Origin: Sipunculus nudus
Taxonomy: Eukaryota > Annelida > Sipuncula > Golfingiida > Sipunculidae
Direction of reading: 5' to 3'
DNA length: 64,000 nt
Assembly (NCBI GenBank): GCA_026874595.1
Contig: CM049306.1
Coordinates: 28,323,519-28,387,518 of the forward strand
How positions within the stretch are numbered: the stretch's first letter is position 1; each line of letters opens with the position of its first letter. The position numbers and the translations under genes were made by a program. The notes under the pieces are model-generated. The model did no database searches. It was not told the DNA's origin and saw only the letters and a program-made list of their open reading frames with translations. Below, piece by piece: positions 37,001 through 49,959 of this stretch.

Positions 37001-38690
37001 GGTAAACGTATATGAATAAAGTTTCGAAAGTTCCAGGTGGATCAATGGTTAATTTTGTGGCTAAAATCACTCTGCATTCAAAATGAGCTTTTATTTTTGA
37101 TGTACATGACCTTAGAGGTAATGTAAGTCAGAGAGGTTGCACCGCAGCTTTTGAAGCTTCCAGGCGACGCTTATACAATGGACCAGATGACTCCAGAGGT
37201 CAAATGAACTTCAATCTCATGACCTGATCTGGTCCATCTGCATGAACTTTCAAAGGGGGCTGAACATTAAATTTGTACCCATGTCAAAATAATCGGAATC
37301 AGGGCCATCATGTTTGTTGTCTTTATGAATATTGAGCATGGAGAGTATCATGCAATACTGAGATGCCCTTACCATACATTTAAAATAGTTTGACTTTTTA
37401 GTGCATTAACAACATTGTAGATACATTTTACATTTACTGTATTCATATATTAAAGGTTTCGTGATCATTTAGGAATAATTAAATAAGAAGGGGTTCTAGG
37501 TAACTATTTCAGGCTGTGTTATAAACATATATGTGCGCAGGAAGAGGACATCTACAGGAGCATTTCTTCGTTATGGAAACGTCAAACAAATACGACGAAT
37601 TACATTTAGCTGTATAAGTTAAGTACATGATTCTCAATAATTGAAAAATTGGTTCTCCGTGTAACCTTTGTTATCTCCCAAACATGACAATCATATTAGT
37701 GCAGTCTATATATACATTATTTGAACATATATTTCATTCGTACACTTGTAATGTGGCATAAAGGCAAAAAGGCACAACACCAGAATGCTACTGAGGGCTG
37801 AAATCTGTGCCATAAGATCAATAAATTTTAAAAGAGATCAAGGCAATTACCCGCAGATAAAAAAATAACCTGTTTTTGAGAAAGGAACCAATTTTCTTGC
37901 TGACAGATTGTTCAACATCTCAGCATCTACTGTGTCCTCTGGGCTGTCTTTGGAGGCCTTTTCTATCAGGAAATCGGCGACTATATATTGGTAACTCTGT
38001 TGTTTAACAAAAACGAAAGGACCATCGCCTGGCCATATCAATCTTCTTCAAGTAAAGACGTTCTGCTTCTCTTCATGACATTATGGATATGGCCGCTGTG
38101 CCATTGGGGACCCGAATGCAGTTTATTTTCCTCCGCTGGTGAAAACTATAGGGAATCGCACCCCGGCGCCTTCAATTATCGAGGTGAACTTCCCCAATTA
38201 CCTTGCGTGTTTAGCTTGGGAATTTTATGCGCTAGGGGGCGACTTTTATTCGTTTGAAGCGGCCCGCGAAAAGTCCCGGTGATCAATCTTGCTATCAGGA
38301 AATGTTTCGCTTTTGTTTATGTTGGGTATCGCGGTTATCCTCTTTAATTTGGCGATATTTAATGTTAAGCAGTCTTTAATTGAGTTCGTGAATATATATA
38401 TGTATGTATGTTTACATATGTATATATAAATATAGAGAGGGTAGAGTTACCCTTCGTTGTAAAGTGCTCAATGGCCTACAGACTAGGCCAGAGGGGTAAA
38501 ACACCGAAGAAATTCAAAGTGTTGTTTTTCTTCAGTGTTTTATATATATATATATAGATAAATGAAAATTCAATGATGTAGTGCTGTATAAGGTTCAATG
38601 TTGAACATTTACCATGTAGTATGGACATAGGTAACAAGTACACGTAATTATTATTTAACACAAGGGGATGAAAGGCACCCCCTATTCAGA
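34041..38690. other. Non-coding stretch with short repeats
   Basis: No supported exon. The 89-codon open frame at 35302-35571 sits in a locally GC-richer patch (GCCGCC/GAGCCGAG words) without splice context or a known domain. CA/TA microsatellite lies near 36497-36545 and a short CAGA tandem near 36588-36608. Near 38472-38490 a perfect 7-bp hairpin is followed by a tail resembling the hammerhead repeat. Confidence 0.45.
38505..38560 (-). repeat. Terminal fragment of the hammerhead-associated repeat
   Basis: On the plus strand 'GTGTTGTTTTTCTTCAG' followed by (TA)n is the reverse complement of the repeat edge seen at 30995 and 55435 ('CTGAAGAAAAACAACAC' after TA-rich DNA). The ribozyme core itself is not present here. 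Only the end and its adjacency to TA repeats are shared. Confidence 0.45.
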
Positions 38691-38695
38691 TATTA

Positions 38696-38840
38696 CTCCC
38701 GCCAAGGAGGTTATGTTTCACCTGGTTCTCTTGTTTTTCCTTGATTGGTTTCTTCTGTTTTTTAGGATTACGCAAAGACTACTTAACCATGTGTAGGGGG
38801 AAGACATCCACTATTATATTTTGGTGTGGATTCAGGTAAA
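38696..38840 (+). repeat. CCGCCAAGGAGGTTATG interspersed repeat, truncated copy
   Basis: It starts 'CCCGCCAAGGAGGTTATG' and includes 'TTTAGGATTACGCAAAGAC'. The sequence belongs to the same family as 44503-44818 but the 3' half is missing or too diverged. The family wording is one I associate with a repeat widespread in marine invertebrates. Confidence 0.6.
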
Positions 38841-41800
38841 GGAGATAAGCGCCCTACTGATTGTGGTTGGTTCTGGCTCGGGATTTCCCGGATTACCCTG
38901 AAAAAAGGAGAAATAGGAGAAAATTTAATTAAGTGATTTAGAAAACCACACACCGTGCCCATGTGAATGGTAAACTCCATCGGTTTGTCTCAATTTTCTA
39001 TCATTCAGGAGTCAATGGCCAGACTTACCGCGGTGGCCTATTTATTTGTTCAGATATCGGAGAAATGCAAAAATTTCCTCCACGCCAGGTCACGCCAGGT
39101 CTGTCTAAAACGGGAGCTTTATAACTTATTATTATATAGAATCTCAGAAAAGCCCATGCTTACAAGCTTTATCCAAGCCTGCCGTAGGGGTTATCTGTGA
39201 GGATATCAGGCCCTTCCGCTCCACCATTGCTATGAAATCCGGCCCAGACGCACGCACCGGTAACCATATATTTGTTTTGCCATAAAGAGTAATATGGCAG
39301 ACTATTTCAGAGAACACATTTATTAGATGTTCAACACGCCAAGCGGTTTATATCGACTCGCTTACTTAATTGAGTCATATATGTTGGAGATGTCTGGATA
39401 TCTCCTTATCCACCGTCGTGTGTATAAACCAGTACAGTTTGCCTTGGTCTTTTTAAGATGTTTCTTGGCGATGCATTTGGCTTAATATGAACATTTATGT
39501 AATTCTAAGTATGTGATAAATACAATCAAATAGATGTCTAAATATCGTTTCATTTTGGAGAACCGGATTATCAAGCAGAAGCGGATCCGGTATGAGGGGT
39601 TCAGCCCCCCCCCCCTTTTTCAGCCGCTTTCCAGACCTGGTGACCTCCTTGCTTAGATCCCCCTTCCTTTACCTAAATCCTTTTCCCTTTCAAGATATTT
39701 ATTAACATTCACTGCTTGTGTTTTCTTTTAAATATGATATTCAAGTTCCATGACAAATTGTCCTGTGACAGTACTTATCTTAAGCTAAACTTCAGAATCA
39801 CAGGCCCTTTAATTCATCAATAGCACTTGTTTATACATACGTTTATATAGTCTTATTGCAGGCTTTGGAGTGTTTAATTGTTTTCGATGACGCAAGCGCC
39901 CGTGGTATAATCTATATTCATAAACATAATAAATTGATTACAGGTTGCGACACCCACTAGTATTAACTGAATAGATAAGTATTCTAATTTTAATCTTAAT
40001 TAAGTTACGATCCAAAAACAAGATTTCAACGTCAGTCACATCAAGACAGAGAAAAAGGTAATCTCTTCATCTTCCTCAAATATCAAGCGGATGAAACATG
40101 TCCTAATTACATTACTAGTTTAAAAAGGCACTTGTATTATTAAAAAAAGCACGGAAACATAATTTCCCAAAGGATGGTGCCACAATTTGGTCTATTATTG
40201 TGTGACAGTCAGCCGAGTGACGACATTTGCTGTTGAATGACGATGCAAAGCAAACATAACGTCTGATTTGTCATCTGTATTTTTTATAAACATATACCTC
40301 GGATTCATGGCATCCCTCCCTGAGAAATTGAGTTGTGGGAGACCCAAAAAATAACAGTATTGCCAAAACAATTTAGTGAGAAAACAGCCTGTGTGTTGCC
40401 GTTGTCCCGCAAATGGATCGTTGATTGCGGACAGGGCCGAAAGATCTATTGTGATAAACCGGAGCCAGCAGCAAAAATTCTGTTTATCCCCTGCATTTTC
40501 AAAGGACATATTTCTTGGTTGTGTGTATTTTAGCAACCCAGGAAGAACACAGGTAATTGCAAACATGTCACATAACTTAGCTAAGCTTTACATTGTACTT
40601 TTTACCCTCTTTTCATTATCTTGGGCCCCATCGATTGCTTTGACGAAACCCCCTGAGTAGAAGGTAGACGGATAATCCACTGACTTACTGGTGTTTCAAT
40701 GATGACGATTTATCGACAAAACCTGCCAAACATCACGAACCCAGTAATATTTATCAATCTCATAGTGGTCTCTGTGTCATATCGTTTATTATCGCCCGGA
40801 AATTACCCAAGAGAATAAAAATCTCTGAGGATATTCAAATTGCCTATAAGGAAGTCAAGATTTAAGATGTCTACTCTGTTCATGATAGCTTTAAAAAGAC
40901 ATGTTACCTTCCTTTCAGGTGTCATGCGGATTATTTAGGGTCACCACATGTTTCCCATCCGTTCTTATTTAACACGCTTGCAAAATAGAAATATTTTCAG
41001 GCATCCATATCGTCCTTTCAGCAGTAAATGTTACCGTATATGTAGATTATATCCCTTGTTATAGTTATATGGCCTAGCTGATATTTAAACATTCGGACAA
41101 AAACATAGGTCTTATATTGATTGATCACAATTCTTTAAAGCTAAATACATTTAGTCTTTTTCAGCCTAGCATATTTCGATGTAATAAAGCCTGGCTACAT
41201 TTGTAGGTTCATTTAGGCAAAATACCCAGATATAACGTAGAAGCAGGTATAATAGAATGACTAGTTACGTAGCCTAAAGACAAACACACACGCACACATA
41301 TCCATCCTTTTGTCTTTGGCCTTCATAAAGCACCAAGCATATTACATTATATGTAGGACATTTTCTTTCTTCATTTCGACTTCCTATTAAACGTGCCTAC
41401 GCCAATAAAAAAATAAATAAAATAAAAATTTTATTTTTTTAATTGTAAACTTGAAAGAGTATATTTAATTCTGCGGATAAGTAATAACCAAATCCACCGT
41501 GTGACTATTTATTTTTATTGAGTTTGTATATTTTTCATGCAGTAAATAATTTTTACTTGTATGTGACAAAGTACACACCGCAGGTGGCTACAAGAGACTC
41601 TCCATAAGTGAATAACACACCTGACAGACCCCCTGCGTCATGTGGAGGGCCATTCAACACGCCTGTTAGGTAAATATCACCAGTGATCTTGATCTAATTA
41701 ATAGCGGAGAAAGTTAGTGGGGTCCCATGCACAGACCAACAATTATCATTAGACGAGCAGGAGACTACGGCAGCCACCATCAACATGCTCGGGTGTAGCG

Positions 41801-42457
41801 CAGCTACCTGACTGTAGTTTTTTACTGACTCAATGGCTCTTTCACGTTGCCAAACATGGCAAGTGTAGGCTGTTCCAATTTACTTGTGATTTCTGATAAA
41901 ATGAAGTTCTTTTTAACGAAGCATAACTTTCACCGGAAGTATTACTACCTTTAAGGAATAGTTTTTAAACATTTTACTCGTATACAATGTTAGGATCATA
42001 TACACTTATGTGCAGTGTTTTATAGAAACATAACAATGAAATAATATTACATATTTAATTTGTGAATTGTTCACAGTCTGATAATTATGATCAAATAACA
42101 ATGGAAACACCGTTACTCCCATGGATACATTAAATGGACAATATCTGGATCTCAGTAACTGACCTTTATAAAATATTATAAAATATATAATTACACAATA
42201 CCTTTCTCCGAGCATTCACATCGTTCTTGAAAACCGCCAAGTGGGCAAACATTGTGGGTTTTGTTAATCGAAATAATCTTTGCCTTTAAGGATATTTTAC
42301 TGTTATAATTTGAAATATAAACAAAATGATTTTGGCCGATGTACATGACCCGAACACGTAGTAATAGGGTCCAACGCCACCAACAGATATAGCTAGTACT
42401 AGCCCATATCACAATTTAAATTTAATTTACCTTGACCTATATGTCCATTGAATATGT

Positions 42458-42502
<45 letters not shown>

Positions 42503-43245
42503 TTGAAAATCCCGGGACCAATATTAAATTATCATTTCGCTGGCAACAATTGTTCTAATTCAGGGATTACCATCCAGGCAGCAGGTGTCACCATCCGGAT
42601 ATTACATCGTCGTCAGAGGCTGAGTAGCTCGTATAGTTGAAACTGATTGCAAGTTTTTATTATTGTTGAATGCATTTCTAAAAATTGAACCGTCCATCCA
42701 ACTTATGTTCAGCGCGGAAACGTTCCCCCAACTCAAATATCTACTGGGCTGGTATATCATATCCCTCTTCACTGTACCTGATATGAAAAAAAAAACCCTG
42801 AAATCTTGGGCTTAGGAAGACTTGTATATTAAGCCTGTCTGAGTAATCCTGTCTGAGATGAACGATCTATTATAAGACCTTCGGGACGAAAAGAAGTTAT
42901 AAATTTTGATGTACACGAAGTAATGATTTGTGTTTTTTTATCAGCTCAGACTACTTTCTGTCATGGTACGCCTTAACGATCCACGGTTGTCCGTCTCCTT
43001 TCCTTCCGTCCACTCATCTATCTGTCCATTACCAGGACTCACGTCATGATCCAGAACAGGCATGAAGTTTTGAATCGACAACCAGAGAATTATCTGTCAC
43101 CATACAAAGTTTGCAATACACTACGGATCACCTTTCATATATGGTTTTCAGACATTTGTGAATTATACATTTACAGTTTTTTATGCTGCTCTTGTTCTGC
43201 GTATGACACTTTTATGTTTTGTCCCTTTTTCCAAGAACAAGATTT
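38841..43245. other. Non-coding stretch with a GA microsatellite
   Basis: No supported exon. A C-run lies at about 39605-39616 and a (GA)n run at 42461-42499. The 123-codon minus-strand frame at 40195-40566 has no recognised domain and no splice context. The stretch around 41570-41800 is locally GC-richer and complex, and could be a regulatory element, but nothing diagnostic is seen. Confidence 0.45.
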
Positions 43246-43248
43246 TTC

Positions 43249-44030
43249 AGTTGATGTTAGATCAGAATTTCTCTTCACAATTTTATTTCATTTGTTGTTA
43301 GATTAGGGTGTCTCTTTACCATTCTATTCCATTTGATGTTAGATTAGAGTGTCTCTTTACCATTTTATTTCTGTTGATGTTAGATAAGAGTGTCTCTTAT
43401 TCATTTTATTTCAGTTGATGTTAGATTAGAGTGTCTCTTTACGATTTTATTTTAGTTGATGTAAGATTTGAGTGTCTCTTTACCATTTTATATCAGTTGA
43501 TGGTAGATTAGAATGTCTCCTTACTATTTAATTTCAGTTGGTGTTAGGTAAGACGGTTTCCACCATTTTATTTCAGTTGATGTTAGATTAGTGTGTCTCT
43601 TTACTATTTTATTTCAGTTGATGTTAGATTAGTGTGTCTCTTTACGATTTTATTTCAGTTGATGTTAGATTAGAGTGTTTCTTTACCATTTAATTTCTGT
43701 TGATGTAAGGTAATACTGTTTTCACCATTCTGTTTCAGTTGAATTTAGATGAGAGTGTCTCTTTACCATTTTATTTCAGTTGATGTTAGATTAGAGTATC
43801 TCTTTACTATTTTATTTCAGTTGATGTTAGATTAGTGTGTCTCTTTACGATTTTATTTCAGTTGATGTTAGATTAGAGTGTTTCTTTACCATTTTATTTC
43901 TGTTGATGTAAGGTAATACTGTTTTCACCATTCTGTTTCAGTTGAATTTAGATGAGAGTGTCTCTTTACCATTTTATTATTTTAGTTGATGTTATATATG
44001 AGAGTGTCTCCTTACCATTTTATTTCGTAA
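43249..44030 (+). repeat. 41-bp tandem array (about 19 units) with higher-order structure
   Basis: The unit reads approximately GTTGATGTTAGATTAG, AGTGTCTCTTTACC, ATTTTATTTCA. About nineteen copies follow head to tail, with occasional 1-4 base indels. A distinctive variant unit (containing GGTAATACTGTTTTCACC) occurs at about 43711 and again at about 43914. This indicates a higher-order repeat of about 203 bases, or five units. Each unit carries TTTTATTTCAG, which resembles a splice acceptor. No coding role is inferred. Confidence 0.9.
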
Positions 44031-44078
44031 AAATCATCAGTAGAAAGGATTCTCCTTTTACACGAAGAAACACATCCC

Positions 44079-44081
<3 letters not shown>

Positions 44082-44136
<55 letters not shown>
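44082..44136. repeat. (TA)n microsatellite
   Basis: Pure TA run of about 55 bases just after the 41-bp array. Confidence 0.95.
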
Positions 44137-44138
<2 letters not shown>

Positions 44139-44502
44139 AATAAATGAATATCGATGCACTTACTAAATTGGTAGGGGTGTATGGTGCATTATCAGAGGTA
44201 GGGCAGAATAAAAGGAAAACGTATAAATCAGTAAAGAAATCTACCCTTTAACCACATGACCCTTGAGTAGTGCCAATCTAGTTTCTTCAGCTTGGGTAAT
44301 GATAACTGTGTTTTTGTAAGTCAGCACCGCAACCACTGTATAAACGATCAAAGTGAACATCTCCTCCAGAAGATGTCCATTATCCGTCAGGTTCTGCAGA
44401 ATTAAATCTGTTATGTGACACGGTTTCTTGACATCCCCATGATAACCCGTTAAGAACTACCTGCCAGTTTCATTTTGTGATTTTCAAGAAAGGTTACTTA
44501 TA

Positions 44503-44818
44503 ACCTCCGCCAAGAAGGTTATGTTTTTGCCGGCGTAGGTATGTTTGTCTGTCTTTTTGTCTGTAAGTAACATTATACTCAAAAGGATTTTGATGACATT
44601 TTCAGGATACCTCGGCATTGTTACAAGGAACAATTGATTAATTTGTGTGTGTGGGGGGGGGGATCAAAATGGATCAAGGAAATGGACCCTTCAGTAGTGA
44701 CCCTTGAATAGTGTCAAGGAAATGGATCACTAAATGGATCCAGGAATTTTTTTTTAAAAGAAAAATGCTACATTTCTGACGTAGCCATATGGGGTTAATG
44801 AGGTGCCTTGGTGGAGGT
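44503..44818 (+). repeat. CCTCCGCCAAG interspersed repeat with inverted ends
   Basis: It begins ACCTCCGCCAAGAAGGTTAT and ends CTTGGTGGAGGT, so its termini are inverted copies of about 12 bases. The interior includes 'GTTTGTCTGTCTTTTTGTC' and 'GATTTTGATGACATTTTCAGG', followed by 'ACAAGGAACAATTGATTAA', the arrangement of a repeat known from many marine animals. A truncated relative lies at 38696-38840. It has no coding capacity. Confidence 0.75.
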
Positions 44819-45292
44819 CCATTTTCTGTGAGTGTTTTTTTTAATTAAGAACTGCGGGCAAAAGAAAAAGGATAGAGCGGGAAAAGTAATATAAGATAAC
44901 AAAAACGAAAATGGAAAAGTAAGGAAACAAAGAGCTAAAGGAAGTTAGAAGGAACTCTTCCACAGGACTTTTGTGGAAAAACCCCTCTCGTCTTAGGCAT
45001 AAACTTACTGCCTTATTCGTTAGAAGGAGGCGGTCTGTTCTTCACTGGCACATCGTTATACCCACGTGATGTACACACCAGCCTCTTTGTTTTATGGCGA
45101 TGGGTTGTCAACAGACAGCGCCGCCTCGTGAGCTTGAACATAAACCTCTCGTGTTGGTAGCTCTGTATAATATACACCGTGATCAGTTCCAGGATTTGCA
45201 AGCACCTGCAGTACTTTTTTATGTTTTGAAGACGACAAGAAAAGGAAAGCACTGTATATTGTATGCATAATTATGATTTATTTACTTTGATA

Positions 45293-45296
<4 letters not shown>

Positions 45297-45375
<79 letters not shown>
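45297..45375. repeat. Composite (TA)n(GA)n microsatellite
   Basis: A TA run to about 45339 passes directly into a GA run to 45375. The same composite arrangement recurs at 56062-56147. Confidence 0.95.
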
Positions 45376-45379
<4 letters not shown>

Positions 45380-48300
45380 GATAAATGTGTGTAAAACTGT
45401 ATCAATATTATATCTAAAACAAATTAAGAAAAATAAATATCTTATTTCCAGCTTTATGTCATTATAGAAAGAAAAGAAATATTATTTCTAAAAACTGTGG
45501 GTGTTTTAAAATCTGTTTTAATTTTATTGTCTATATAAACGTTCTCGTGGACACCTTAGAATATAGCTTACAGTGTAAAGAAAGAAAGCTAAGGTTTTGC
45601 TATAGATTTGACAGAAAGTTTATTTTTTACCTGTAATAGGACATGTATAAATATGAAGTAGGATCTGCACATGTCTAGATTTCAATACTCATATACGATA
45701 AAAGGTTGATGTTTATACTCAAATGTGTATCGCAAAACAAACCGCCAAAAGTTCCCAAAGCTCTGTTCAGTTTTGTTTATTACAACAGCAGCTCGTTACA
45801 AAGCCAATAAAATAGGGATTGTTTGCTCAAATAACAGAAACTTAGTTTATGTGGCAGTCTGCATGCGCAGGTGAAAGCAATCTGGATAGGATCGAAAATG
45901 TAGGGTAATCTATTACCTGAAGGTTGCGTTATTAGATTTGTCCCAACGAGATCAGATTAAATCTTAAATATATGACACCTTAAATTTGCTGTGTTGGGCA
46001 AATATAGTATATTATATGAAGGATGATTTAAGAACAATGCCTGGCAGCCTGTTCATTAATCAAAGGAATATCAGGGCATCTATCTTCTTCTGGGCATAAA
46101 AGGCTATAACTTTTTATTATAAAACAAACATGCTTTTGATATACCTAGCAAGTTGGTACAGAGAGAGTGGATGAGTTATACCTACCATGACATCATTGCT
46201 TTCATTTCATTCTCTAAGTGTGCCGAAGGATATTGAAAGGGGTGAAAGTTAATAATAGCTGATAATTGCTTCAACCTTCAGTGCTAATGGATCAATACAC
46301 TAATGTTTTGTCTGTAAGGATAGTCGGATTATATTACAACAAGCCTGCCCATCAAGGCTGGACTATCTATAGATCGGCTCTCTTCACATCGTCAATAGCT
46401 TATTGTGATCCCGAAATACCACTCGCTTTCAGTTAACAGATTTGCCTATGCTTCCATAAACGGCTATGGGGCTAATTATCTCCGACCCACTAGCGGTCGA
46501 GCTAGATGGGAGATGCGACAGACGACTCGGAGCTCGACTGGACATCATCATCTATCAGGCTGCAGGATACGTTGATTACAAGCAAGCTTGAACATTTTTG
46601 TTGTTCATACTTCAGCCCACAAAGGAATATGTTAGTATTAAAGACATAATTTCAGATTTTTTTTCTGCCTATGTGGCATTAAGCTTAGCATATCGAACGC
46701 TTTCACATCAAAGGAAAATAGTTTTGGTTCTGAGGTTTCTTTTATTTTCGTATAATCTTTTCCATACAAATCCGGACATTTCAGGTATCAAGATGAATAT
46801 GCCGAGTTTCAAAGCTGGACGCAGCCAGCGTGTCAGAGGGGCGTCATGGCGTCCCTGCTCAATTCATCAAACACTTCTAATTAAATAATACCTCGCTTAG
46901 AGCGCTAGCAAACATTCACACCGGGAAGGCGTAATCTCGAAGTAATTAAGAAACAGAATGATATTACATCCAATATCCCTGACCTGAGGCTCAAAGAAAT
47001 ACTTGAGCATGCATCCCATCTCGCACAGAGGGTTATCTCTTGTTGTAACGCCAACAATAAGTTGTAATTTTGTGGTTTGGAATTTATAGCATTCATTGTC
47101 ACAGTTAAAATTAAGCTTGACCAAACCCGGCCGTCACAGTCTCATTTCCATGGTACTTGCTTTCTTGCAAAGCCAATAACTAAGAAGTGATCATTCACTA
47201 GAAAAAAGTGCGTTAATTAATTAAAGACAAGGTTTGATTTGTTTGCCGGCTTAAAGATTAAGATAGCTTTTAGCTGGCAGTGTTTGCATGTTACCCATTG
47301 TATTGTATTACCATGCATTGCAATCCAAAAGCCATATTGCGCAATGTTAAAACAGTATTTATTAAGCCATAAAACGTACACAGCATCAGGTTACACTGCT
47401 GTAAAAGTGGATCACATTTTTTATGACTCTGTTAAGTTTGACCCTGGATTATTTTGATACACCAATAAGAGGAAGACAAATTGTTTCTTGGGTAAAAATA
47501 AGGTGATGTTTGTAATTTTATAGTGTTTTCAAATTTATAATAAATTATCTTTCTCTAGTAATATGGTACGAACAAATTGATGATTTGGCATGTCTGGGGA
47601 AAGGGATACTTTTTTTTTCCAAAATGAAGTCGGTGTTAGAATTTTGTTGTTTGATCATAACCACAAAAGAAGATGAATATATCGCCATATCCTTATTTAT
47701 TTGTAATCATTTTGGAGCAATGTGGCTGTGTCAGTATATATATATATGATGAGGGTGAGAGTAATATCTGCGTGGGGAGTTTTATCTCTGTCTCTCTTTT
47801 ATATTATAGTCCGTGTCCTATCAAGTAAGTAGTCCCTAAAGTACTCAGCTACTTGAGTCCGACTGGTGTACTGGTATAGCCTGTAATGATTTTTTTTTAA
47901 TTATGCAGGTGATTCTATTGAATTTTCGTATATGACATGGGCAACATTCGCTTGCACATTAAACTGCCACAGCACCCCTTCATGCGTAAAACCATTGTAA
48001 TTTATTGTATGCTAGAAGCATATGGGCTCTTGTTAAAAAAAGGCGAAATCCATTTTATTATTTTTTTTCATGTTAAATGTTTCCTGGTAGAGCGTCGCTG
48101 TTTCAACGATCACTCGAGTCTGAGTCTTGTACTACATATCCAGTGCTCAAGTATAAAATTTCCTACCTGGTTAGGGTAGGCACTAATATAGGGAGCCCCC
48201 ACTGTCTAGCTTCTGGTGGTTTCGCCGTTTGATAACTATGCATGCAAACAGTCCTGGATCAATCCATTCAAAGCCCATGAACATTGAACGGCCTTCTGAT

Positions 48301-48544
48301 TTCTTCATGTGCTGTTATGGACTTTGTTACAAACACTTGTGTAAATATAAAAATATTTCCGATGGCAAAAGCAAGATGAACGGTCGTTTGATAGTTATAT
48401 ACTTGAAATAGGAAAAAAATTGTATTTTATCATGAACATTTAAATAATCAGACAAGGTAGTATTAATAATTATATTTATAATAATAATGATTATGAAAGC
48501 ACCAGTTAGTGAATATAACATTTATGGCAGACCCTCGGTATGGT

Positions 48545-48680
48545 TACCGAGATAATAATAATAAATTATGATAATAATAATAATAATAATAATAATATTT
48601 ATAATAATAATTATTATCATAATTATTATTATTATCATCAATAATAATGGTATAACAATAATATTAATATGAATAGAAAT
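48545..48680. repeat. (TAA)n-like low-complexity tract
   Basis: Long run of AAT/TAA trinucleotides on both halves, partly self-complementary. Open frames through it are isoleucine runs without meaning. Confidence 0.9.
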
Positions 48681-49558
48681 GTTAATGCTATCAGTCACAA
48701 TGTCTTCCATACGCTGTTTTGGATAGGAAAGCATGACAAATGAGCAAGACTATGCTAACAGGGTATATCGATCGCCTCCAGAAAATGGATGGCCTTCTTA
48801 AATAACAAGCTTAACCCACACGGGGTAGATAAATCAGTGTTCGACGAGTAATGGCATCATTAAGAGTCTGTTATCTTGTAGACTCAAGAAATACCAGACG
48901 AAAACATTTATGATTCCGTAATTGGATAATTATATAGTTCCAGAATAACTAACAAACAGACAGCTGTGAGTTAATCTAAACCCAGCTAAAAAGATGGATG
49001 TTTTAATTTAGTGGTAACAGAGGCACGTTCGCAAACATTCAAAAGCTTCTGTTGCTGGTGTCAAGCTATTCAGCAAGTAGTTATCCAGCAGAAACACACG
49101 AACACACAAACACACATCTGTTACCTCTGAACAATGTGCTTGTAATTTGGGATAATTTAAATGTTCTATAATTACAGTGAAGCAGAGCATATTACGAAAT
49201 TAAAACAAGAACCTTAAGGCAAAAAAAGGTTTGGTTCTCAGGCACTTTTTTTCAGAATCAGTGTGGGCGGGCGATATTTTATTTTATTTTTACCTTTATT
49301 TGCCTGTTTCGATGAAAATGTCATATGATCAGGGAAAATAACAGAATTGTTTTGCTAAACATACACGAAAATTACATAACAAAGGAAATGTTATTAAAAT
49401 TGTATTATTTTTATATTCTAGATAGATGATAATCGAAATAAAAATTTATAATGCGGGGGGGGGGTTAAATTGATTTGGACGGTGCCTGAGAACCATAACT
49501 TTTATTTTTCTCGGCCTAATAATATTATAAACATTATAAACAATGTTTGTATCAACAG

Positions 49559-49652
49559 AGGGAAGTTACGGACAAGATGTGGCACGCTGGAGCAGAAAAC
49601 ACCAAACAACACCCCGAGGGCCTCAATATTCGCCGAGTTCGAGACGGTCCAG
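49559..49652 (+). CDS. Possible alternative upstream exon of the TRPC gene
   Basis: A GC-richer island inside AT-rich DNA reads in one frame as ...KLRTRCGTLEQK, then TPNNTPRASIF, then AEFETVQ. It ends at a good donor (CAG then GTAGGC) in phase 0, the phase needed to join the exon at 51131. An acceptor-like CAG lies at 49556-49558 but without a strong pyrimidine tract. The in-frame ATG at 49470 lies in AT-rich sequence that does not look coding. TRPC N-termini before the ankyrin region are poorly conserved, so homology cannot decide. It could also be a 5' untranslated exon or chance. Confidence 0.3.
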
Positions 49653-49959
49653 GTAGGCAGCTATATATTGAATATCATATTAGGCTCCTGTCAGGTATCC
49701 AAGTTTAAATCATTCCCTCTTAGTATGAACAATTAATTTATATATTCATACGCGTTGAAGAACGTGTACATCACTAAATTTCTCCAAGGGATTCTTTGTC
49801 GCATAATGGCATTCGCAGCATGATAATCGTTTCGCATCAGAGGTTGTGAAAATACCACCGCCAATAGGCGTAACGTGTAGAAGAGGCTTTATATCACTGG
49901 CACAAACGGTAGGGGAAGATAAAACAACAATGCTTCACGTGTTTGGGCGTTTGACCTTT

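Larger units (their letters stand above)
44819..49550. other. Non-coding stretch upstream of the TRPC gene
   Basis: It holds a composite (TA)n-(GA)n microsatellite at 45297-45375 and an AT-only (TAA)n-type tract at about 48545-48680. No exon with splice signals is recognised. It may be intergenic or may contain distal regulatory DNA of the channel gene. Confidence 0.5.

Noticed and set aside
40195-40566. A 123-codon minus-strand open frame
   Set aside because: No recognised domain, AT-rich codon use like the flanks, and no convincing donor or acceptor.
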